Shown: in pieces, positions 8,088 through 13,104 of the stretch
Layout of the letters: every line of letters begins with the position of its first letter
Numbering within the stretch: the first letter of the stretch is position 1
Assembly: GCA_023247935.1 (NCBI GenBank)
Contig: JAHFFM010000041.1
Span: forward strand, 1 to 13,104
DNA length: 13,104 nt
Direction of reading: 5' to 3'
Source: Candidatus Omnitrophota bacterium
Lineage (GTDB): Bacteria > Omnitrophota > Gorgyraeia > 2-02-FULL-51-18
Notes under the pieces: model-generated
Databases searched by the model: none
Seen by the model: only the letters and a program-made list of their open reading frames with translations
Told to the model about the DNA's origin: nothing
Program-made: the position numbers and the translations under genes

Positions 8088-9440
8088 CTATTTCTGCCGG
8101 TCTTCGAAAGAAGCGACTAGAGATTCGAGGTAAGCTTCAAAATTAGATTTTAAATTTTTCATGTCGGCCGTATTGGCGCGAAGCGCGGCCTGATATTTTT
8201 CAACGGATCTTAAATTGTCGGTTTGCCTGTTTTCAATGTCGCTATTGGCGTGCTCAAGCTCCGCGATTCTGGCAGTGGCTCGCTTGAACTCTGCGTCCTT
8301 GATACCCAGCGCCTTATCGCTATCCGTATAATTTTTCTGCAGTGACTGATATTGTGACTGAGCTTTCTGCAATTCATCTTCCGTGGATTTCAATCGTTCT
8401 TTATCAGCCGTGTACATTTGCAATTGAGATTTATACGTTTCGATTTGAGAAACCGAATCCTGCTTTTCAGAACGCTCAGCCTGAAGCTGAGCCGCTAATT
8501 CTTGATTCTTCGCGGATAATGCTTGAACCTGCTGGGACATTTGTTGAGCTTCCTCACGGATATGCCGCGATTCGGACGAAACATTCGCGTTGTCCGCAGC
8601 CAGCTTGTCATTTTTGTCCTGCAAATCTTTCACTATCGGTGAAAAATAATTCCGGGTGCTGGCCAATTCTTTTTCAACCACTTTCATTTTTTCAATTTGC
8701 GCCTTAAGAGAATCATTTTCATATTGGAGTGCTTTTGCCTGGCGCATAAACACTTCGGAGTTGTGGTCCACGGCGCTCCCTGAATAAGCGATGCTTTCTT
8801 TTAGATCTCCCTTCAGGTGATTGTTTTCATCGGTGAGTGCTTCCACTTGTTTTTGCAAAGCCAGCGAATTATCTAGTTTCGCGGGAGCAGCGGGACGTTC
8901 GTTTTTAGCTTCGGACTGCGCTCGTTCCATTCGACTCAAAGCTTTTTCTTTTTCCTGTAGCGCTTTTTCTTTATCGGCTTTGGTATCGCTCAAATCTTTT
9001 TTGAGTTGTTGAAACTGAGTTTGAAGCGCTGATAATTGCATTTGAAGCTCACGGTTCACACCGTTACCCGCTCCTGACGAGGGGCTTCTTTTCTGAAGCT
9101 CGCTTTGAAGCTTTTCATTTTCAATCTGTAAATTTTTGATTTGCGCAACCTGAGCCGCGTTCGGAAGAGGTGCGCTTTCAATACCCCCAAACTGGGCGGC
9201 CGGAACGGCACTTCCTGAAGCTTTCAAACGTTCAAGTTCTTGATAAGCCTGGTCTCTTTCTTTGGTGAGGGATTTGACATGCTCTTTCCAGATTTCGAGC
9301 AATTCACGGTTACGTTCCGCTTCTTGCGATATTTTTTCAAAATCCGAGTCGGCGGGCTCGGCATTTCCATTCGCTTGTTGTCCGATCGTCAATCCGAGGA
9401 ATAAAATAAAAAAAACGGCGCTTGCCAAAAATCTTCTCAT
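8088..9440 (-). CDS. Exported coiled-coil protein of unknown function
   Basis: This protein of 450 aa starts with a Sec signal peptide: MRR, a hydrophobic core of about 16 residues, and likely cleavage after the Ala at 23 or 27. Nearly all the rest (about 30-445) is rich in Glu, Gln, Lys, Leu and Ala with heptad patterns, interrupted by short Gly/Ser/Pro linkers (about 74-92, 120-132). This points to a long periplasmic rod or tether. No enzymatic motif or membrane anchor after the signal is visible, and there is no lipobox. The start is well supported: AAGGAGG lies about 10 nt before the ATG at 9438-9440. It is the last gene of the pheST-side cluster, 29 bp after the PQ-loop gene. I do not recognise a named family; similarity to other coiled-coil proteins would be compositional. 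Confidence 0.88.
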   Translation of the reverse strand: MRRFLASAVFFILFLGLTIGQQANGNAEPADSDFEKISQEAERNRELLEIWKEHVKSLTKERDQAYQELERLKASGSAVPAAQFGGIESAPLPNAAQVAQIKNLQIENEKLQSELQKRSPSSGAGNGVNRELQMQLSALQTQFQQLKKDLSDTKADKEKALQEKEKALSRMERAQSEAKNERPAAPAKLDNSLALQKQVEALTDENNHLKGDLKESIAYSGSAVDHNSEVFMRQAKALQYENDSLKAQIEKMKVVEKELASTRNYFSPIVKDLQDKNDKLAADNANVSSESRHIREEAQQMSQQVQALSAKNQELAAQLQAERSEKQDSVSQIETYKSQLQMYTADKERLKSTEDELQKAQSQYQSLQKNYTDSDKALGIKDAEFKRATARIAELEHANSDIENRQTDNLRSVEKYQAALRANTADMKNLKSNFEAYLESLVASFEDRQK

Positions 9441-9469
9441 TCTCGCCTACACCTCCTTAAAAAACCGGA

Positions 9470-9739
9470 TTAATTTGAAGGGCGCCTGTATTTAAAAACT
9501 AAAAACGTAACCACGCTAAAAAAAAGTAAATTCATCACTCCAAAAGCCTTGAACGTGGGGTCTTGCGAACGCAAAGCTTGAGGCGTCATCAAAACAATGC
9601 AAACCCAAACTCCCAAAGCCCATGACAAACTAAAATCCGATGAACTTTTCCTTTGGATCAATTTGATGATAAGCGGAATGTTAAATAAAGGCAATGAAAC
9701 CGCCGAAATCAAGCCTATTTTTTCAATCCACGCGTCCAT
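9470..9739 (-). CDS. Small PQ-loop / SemiSWEET-like membrane protein
   Basis: This is a membrane protein of 89 aa with three predicted helices (about 8-27, 42-60 and 68-84), the layout of one PQ-loop triple-helix unit. The first helix ends in PLFNIPLIIKLIQRKSSSDF, which follows the family pattern (x-P-Q-ii-k-l-x-r-x-K-s-s) except that Gln of the PQ pair is not present there. A PQ dipeptide occurs later, at the end of helix two (MTPQALRSQD). Bacterial SemiSWEETs of this size dimerise to move sugars; the substrate here is unknown. I chose the ATG at 9737-9739, preceded by AAGG. The frame extends to a TTG at 9758-9760 with no ribosome-binding site. It follows pheT by 39 bp and looks co-transcribed. 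Confidence 0.78.
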   Translation of the reverse strand: MDAWIEKIGLISAVSLPLFNIPLIIKLIQRKSSSDFSLSWALGVWVCIVLMTPQALRSQDPTFKAFGVMNLLFFSVVTFLVFKYRRPSN

Positions 9740-9778
9740 TCTACCTTGGGTTTCCGTCAATTACAACACTCGTTTGGG

Positions 9779-11815
9779 TCATCGGAATTCGACTTTATAC
9801 AAATTTTTAAGGCTGTCTCCGATTTTCATCTGAATACCCTGAATCTCTTCATCCGTAAAGGTTCCATCATGTTTTTGGTACCACAGGGAAAAAGCGATAC
9901 TTCGTTTGCCTTGAGGAATATTCTTTCCTATGAACTGGTCAAAAAGAGCAACTTGATGAAGGTGAGGCTTTCCCGCCTCCATCATGGATTTCTCTAACTC
10001 TTTTATTGAAAATCGGTTATCAATCACAAACGCGATGTCCCGGCGCACCGAGGGATATTTCTGCACCGGCTTAACTTTCAAGGTGCCGGGTTTCTTCTCA
10101 AACAAGCGATCAAGAACCACCTCCGCGTAAAACACCTCATGAGGAATATCCCAACGTTTCAAAACAGCGGATGAAACCTGGCCGATGGATCCGATTCCAT
10201 GCCCGTTTGCTAAAACTTCCGCGCCAAAATCAAACCAGGCTTCTGAAGCATCTTTCCATTCGAAAGAATCCAGCTGCAAATAATCAAAAATATTTTCTAT
10301 GGCGCCTTTCAGATCATAAAAAGTGCTGGTATTTTTTCTAGCCCAATTTTCTTCCATAGAGCCATAAAAAGCCAGCGACAACACGGTTGCTTCTACGCCT
10401 TTGTAATATCTGTTTCCTATTTCAAAAAATTTTAACGAGGACGCTTTCCGATACGCGTTGAATAAAACCGCGTCCAGCATGCCGCTAAGCAGGCTCGGAC
10501 GAAAATAACCCTGTTCCGCGCTGGTGGTGTTTACGACGCGATGGCAATTTGAGATTTCAAATCCGGAGTCCGTCAGTTTTTTTCCGGACAAAAGACTGTA
10601 AGACATAATCTCATCAAAACCCATCGAAGAAAGATAGCGTTTCAAACGAAAAAGACCCATCGCCTTTTTGTCCCGTAAATCTTCAAAGGTGTAGCGGCTC
10701 GGCGGCAAGCGATGCTCCACCTTATCAAAGCCTTCGATGCGAAGAATTTCTTCCATGAGGTCGATTTCTTTGGAAACATCGCGTCTGGCTGGCGTGGGTT
10801 TCACCTGAAGTCTGTCCTTACCCACGCGTTTCACCGCAAAAGACAGATTGGTCAAAATTTGAGCGGCGCGCGCGATCGGAACCTTCAGACCGAGCACTTT
10901 TTCCATTCTTTCCATGCGGAGAGAAATCATCGGTGCCGTCTTTTTTGAAAAATAATTTTTAACCATAAGTCCACTCTCATCCCTGCCGCCCGCCGATCGA
11001 ATCAAAAGCTCCGATGCGCGCGCGGAAGCCTTGGAAACATTCTCCGGATTCACCCCGCGTTCAAAACGATAACTGGACTCTGTCGTGATTTTATATTTTT
11101 TGGCGGCCTGACGAACCATACCGGGATCAAAATATGCGGATTCGAGTAAAATATTTTTCGTGCCGCCGGTAACCTCAGTCAATTTTCCACCCATAACCCC
11201 GGCAATCGCGATCACCCGTTCAGCGTCGGCAATCACAAGCGTTTTTCCATCCAAAACATATTCGATTCCATCAATCCCCAAAAATTTCTCGTTCTCTCTG
11301 GAGATTCGCACCACAATTTTTCCACCGCGGATTTTATCCAAATCAAACGCGTGCATAGGCTGGCCGCATTCGTAGAGAACAAAATTAGTGACGTCCACGA
11401 TATTGGAAATGGCGCGCGTGCCAGCCTTCGCCAATAAATCCTGCACTTCTTGAGTAGAAGGGGCCGCTTGAAGACCGCGAAGAATTCTGGCCGTATAGCA
11501 AGGGCAGCCATTTTTATGTTCCACCGCGATTTCGATGCCCGTTTTATTTTTTCCGGTAAGCGCTTTTTCTTTTTTTTGATAACCGGCAGGAATTTTTACT
11601 TTCACGCCGCTGAATGCGGAAACCTCATACGCAAGACCCAAAATACTCAGACAATCCGGCCGATTTGAAGTCACTTCGACATCGATAACCGCATCGCCGG
11701 AAACTTCCTTGACGGATTCCACCTTGCTGCCGGAAAGCGTCAGTTTTTCCGCCAATTGGTCCGGGGAAAGTTTGATATCGATGTACTTCTTCAACCAATT
11801 TATGGGTAACTTCAT
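9779..11815 (-). CDS. pheT: Phenylalanyl-tRNA synthetase beta subunit, lacking the B2 tRNA-binding domain
   Basis: This is the beta subunit of the heterotetrameric PheRS that charges tRNA-Phe, with the editing site that hydrolyses mischarged Tyr-tRNA. The 678 aa compare with about 790-800 in most bacteria. The B1 start (MKLPINWLKKYIDIKLSPDQ) runs by residue 40 directly into VIDVEVTSNRPDCLSILG (43-60). The roughly 110-residue EMAP/OB-fold domain that normally lies between these segments is absent. The remaining domains look complete: B3/B4 editing (about 105-290, with NIVDVTNFVL, GQPMHAFD and TESSYRFERGV), B5 (about 295-370), the core-like B6/B7 (about 375-580), and the C-terminal ferredoxin-fold anticodon-binding domain (about 584-678). 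The start is the ATG at 11813-11815, with no visible Shine-Dalgarno and a family-B repeat ending 9 nt upstream. Confidence 0.97.
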   Translation of the reverse strand: MKLPINWLKKYIDIKLSPDQLAEKLTLSGSKVESVKEVSGDAVIDVEVTSNRPDCLSILGLAYEVSAFSGVKVKIPAGYQKKEKALTGKNKTGIEIAVEHKNGCPCYTARILRGLQAAPSTQEVQDLLAKAGTRAISNIVDVTNFVLYECGQPMHAFDLDKIRGGKIVVRISRENEKFLGIDGIEYVLDGKTLVIADAERVIAIAGVMGGKLTEVTGGTKNILLESAYFDPGMVRQAAKKYKITTESSYRFERGVNPENVSKASARASELLIRSAGGRDESGLMVKNYFSKKTAPMISLRMERMEKVLGLKVPIARAAQILTNLSFAVKRVGKDRLQVKPTPARRDVSKEIDLMEEILRIEGFDKVEHRLPPSRYTFEDLRDKKAMGLFRLKRYLSSMGFDEIMSYSLLSGKKLTDSGFEISNCHRVVNTTSAEQGYFRPSLLSGMLDAVLFNAYRKASSLKFFEIGNRYYKGVEATVLSLAFYGSMEENWARKNTSTFYDLKGAIENIFDYLQLDSFEWKDASEAWFDFGAEVLANGHGIGSIGQVSSAVLKRWDIPHEVFYAEVVLDRLFEKKPGTLKVKPVQKYPSVRRDIAFVIDNRFSIKELEKSMMEAGKPHLHQVALFDQFIGKNIPQGKRSIAFSLWYQKHDGTFTDEEIQGIQMKIGDSLKNLYKVEFR

Positions 11816-11824
11816 AATATAACC

Positions 11825-11881
11825 AAGTGAAAAGCGAAAAACGAAAAGCGAAGAACTCTGGTGTCGCTGCGCCGCATTTTA
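11825..11881. repeat. Intercistronic element, family B, half copy
   Basis: This contains only one arm and part of the core of the family-B element. Four 7-bp units run from 11825 (AGTGAAA-AGCGAAA-AACGAAA-AGCGAAG). They are followed by GGTGTCGCTGCGCCGCATTT, which matches the core at 4273-4292 with a few changes. The second arm is missing. The TAA stop of pheS (11879-11881) lies inside the core-like sequence. The other edge is 9 nt before the pheT start. Confidence 0.8.
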
Positions 11882-12862
11882 GAATTGCCTCAAAAATCTC
11901 ACGTCGTTTTCAAAAAAATGACGAATGTCTTCGACGCCGTACTTCAACATAGCCAAACGCTCAACCCCCATCCCGAAAGCGAAACCCGTGTATTTTTCGG
12001 AATCAATTTTAACCGCTTTCAAAACATTGGGATGAACCATGCCCGCGCCTAAAATCTCAAGCCAGTCATTTCTTTTTTCCGACCAGATATCGATGTCCGC
12101 GCTGGGCTCGGTAAAAGGGAAAAAATGCGGGCAAAACCGGACTCTTGTTTTGGGTCCGAAAAATTCCCTGGCAAACGCGAAAAGAACGCCTTTTAAATCC
12201 GCGAAACTCACCCCTTCATCCACCATCAGCCCTTCTATTTGATGAAACATAAAGGAATGCGTAGCGTCGGTGGCGTCCGGACGGAACACTTTTCCCGGGG
12301 CAATGATTTTAAGAGGCGGTTTTACTTTTTCCATCACGCGTATTTGAACCGTGGATGTCTGACTTCTAAGCAGTTTTCCATTATCCAGATAAAATGTGTC
12401 AAAACTATCTCTTGCGGGATGATTCAAAGGAATATTTAAAGCTTCAAAATTATAATGTTCGGTTTCCACTTCGGGACCGTCCACCAGAGAAAATCCCAAC
12501 CGCTCAAAAATATCAACTACTTCCATCGTCACTTGAGTCAGGGGATGCAAATTTCCGGACGATGAAAAAGTGCCGGGCATGGTAATGTCCGTTTTAATAC
12601 CGGAAGATGTTGAAGGGACTTTACTTAAGGACTCTTCTTTGCTCTCAAAAAGAGCTTCCAGCGTTTTTTTGACGCGGTTCATTTCCTGACCCGCGAACTT
12701 TTTTTCTTCAGGGGTTAATTCGGATATTCGGGAAGAAACCGAGACAAACAAGCCTTTTCGTCCAAGATACTTAATCTTGAGATCGGCCAGTTTTTCAAAT
12801 TCGCTTAAAGCTGAAATCTCTTGCCGAGCTTCAGTTTCGAGTTGCTTTAATGCCTGGATCAT
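11879..12862 (-). CDS. pheS: Phenylalanyl-tRNA synthetase alpha subunit
   Basis: This is the catalytic alpha subunit of PheRS (class II), which activates Phe with ATP and transfers it to tRNA-Phe. Its 327 aa equal the length of the E. coli protein. The N-terminal coiled coil that reaches the tRNA covers about 1-85. The catalytic domain shows HPLTQ (106-110), HPARDSFDTFYL (148-159), RSQTSTVQIR (166-175), motif 2 within GKVFRPDATDATHSFMFHQ (190-208), FPFTEPSADIDIW (248-260) and motif 3 in GFAFGMGVERLAML (293-306). The protein ends normally with NDVRFLRQF. Its stop codon lies in repeat-derived sequence. The start is the ATG at 12860-12862, preceded only by an AT-rich stretch with no Shine-Dalgarno. 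It pairs with pheT downstream. Confidence 0.98.
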   Translation of the reverse strand: MIQALKQLETEARQEISALSEFEKLADLKIKYLGRKGLFVSVSSRISELTPEEKKFAGQEMNRVKKTLEALFESKEESLSKVPSTSSGIKTDITMPGTFSSSGNLHPLTQVTMEVVDIFERLGFSLVDGPEVETEHYNFEALNIPLNHPARDSFDTFYLDNGKLLRSQTSTVQIRVMEKVKPPLKIIAPGKVFRPDATDATHSFMFHQIEGLMVDEGVSFADLKGVLFAFAREFFGPKTRVRFCPHFFPFTEPSADIDIWSEKRNDWLEILGAGMVHPNVLKAVKIDSEKYTGFAFGMGVERLAMLKYGVEDIRHFFENDVRFLRQF

Positions 12863-12872
12863 ATTTTTAAAT

Positions 12873-12976
12873 AAGGGTGTGGATGAGTTGTGAGTGGTGG
12901 GGCTGGGATGAGGGTGGGTGAGGCTTTTTCACTCATCCCCACCCCCGACTCACTACCCACAACTCATCCCAATCCT
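12873..12976. repeat. Intercistronic palindromic element, family A, copy 2
   Basis: This 104-bp inverted repeat lies between rplT and pheS and aligns end to end with 874-978, from AAGGGTG to AATCCT, with one gap. The outer arms (from about 12880 and ending about 12970) keep pairing while changing sequence: GGATGAG pairs with CTCATCC here, where copy 1 has GGGTGAG with CTCACCC. It begins 7 nt after the rplT stop and ends 10 nt before the pheS ATG. There is no terminator-type U-tract. Confidence 0.9.
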
Positions 12977-12983
12977 AAATTCA

Positions 12984-13104
12984 CTATCCCTTTGCAATCT
13001 TAACCAGCTCAGTGAATGCTTTTTTGTCATTCACGGCGAGATCCGCCATGATTTTACGATCCAACTTCACTTTGGCCTTCGCCAAACCGCCGATCAAACG
13101 GCTG
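12984..13104 (-). CDS. rplT: 50S ribosomal protein L20 (partial, C-terminal 39 residues)
   Basis: The visible C-terminus reads SRLIGGLAKAKVKLDRKIMA followed by DLAVNDKKAFTELVKIAKG and a TAG stop at 12984-12986. This matches the highly conserved L20 tail (S-R-x-I-x-G-L-x-K-A, L-D-R-K-x-x-A-D-L-A-V-x-D). L20 is a primary 23S rRNA-binding protein needed for early 50S assembly. The order rplT-pheS-pheT is common in bacteria and supports the call. The 5' part lies beyond the window edge, so any infC-rpmI-rplT leader control cannot be seen. Confidence 0.95.
   Translation of the reverse strand, partial: SRLIGGLAKAKVKLDRKIMADLAVNDKKAFTELVKIAKG

Noticed and set aside
9740..9760. Upstream TTG start for the PQ-loop protein.
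   Set aside because: It has no ribosome-binding site; the ATG at 9739 follows AAGG and gives a normal SemiSWEET length.
12873..12976. Hairpin after rplT as a rho-independent terminator.
   Set aside because: No U-tract follows on the minus strand, and the same element occurs inside the export operon.

Overview
The window reads as chromosomal DNA of a diderm (Gram-negative type) bacterium. It encodes a complete TolC/membrane-fusion/RND export set that needs an outer membrane, bacterial-type PheS and PheT, ribosomal protein L20 and a 6S RNA. The gene texture (coiled-coil exported protein, tandem RND pumps, short intergenic palindromes) would suit an uncultured candidate phylum such as Omnitrophota, but nothing seen here proves the phylum. 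All recognised genes lie on the minus strand, so transcription runs from high to low coordinates.

Right half, in transcription order: the 3' end of rplT (12984-13104), pheS (11879-12862), pheT (9779-11815), a small PQ-loop/SemiSWEET-like membrane protein (9470-9739), and an exported coiled-coil protein (8088-9440). This looks like the familiar translation cluster rplT-pheS-pheT with two accessory genes appended. PheT is notable because it lacks the N-terminal tRNA-binding OB-fold (B2) domain.

Centre: 7439-8087 has no protein gene. A sigma70-like promoter begins just after the coiled-coil gene. It is followed by an RNA of about 190 nt (7860-8049) that I identify as 6S RNA from conserved blocks, its terminal stem and its hairpin near the 3' end. 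Next comes an unexplained 206-bp imperfect palindrome (7651-7856), then about 130 bp in which I see nothing clear, then a strong promoter (7489-7517).

Left half: that promoter drives a four-gene operon. It comprises a TolC-family outer-membrane factor (5564-7438), a membrane fusion protein (4357-5616, overlapping the previous gene by 53 bp), a full RND transporter (978-4226) and a second RND transporter (1-860, cut by the window edge). Together they would form a tripartite efflux pump, perhaps with a heteromeric inner-membrane trimer as in MdtBC.

The most unusual signal is a set of four intercistronic palindromic elements (874-978, 4240-4351, 11825-11881, 12873-12976). They fall into two sequence families, both built on 7-bp units of the form AGYGARN. 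Each fills the space between one gene's stop codon and the next gene's start, ending 9-13 nt before the ATG. The four genes downstream of an element have no visible Shine-Dalgarno sequence, while the four complete genes without an element all have one.
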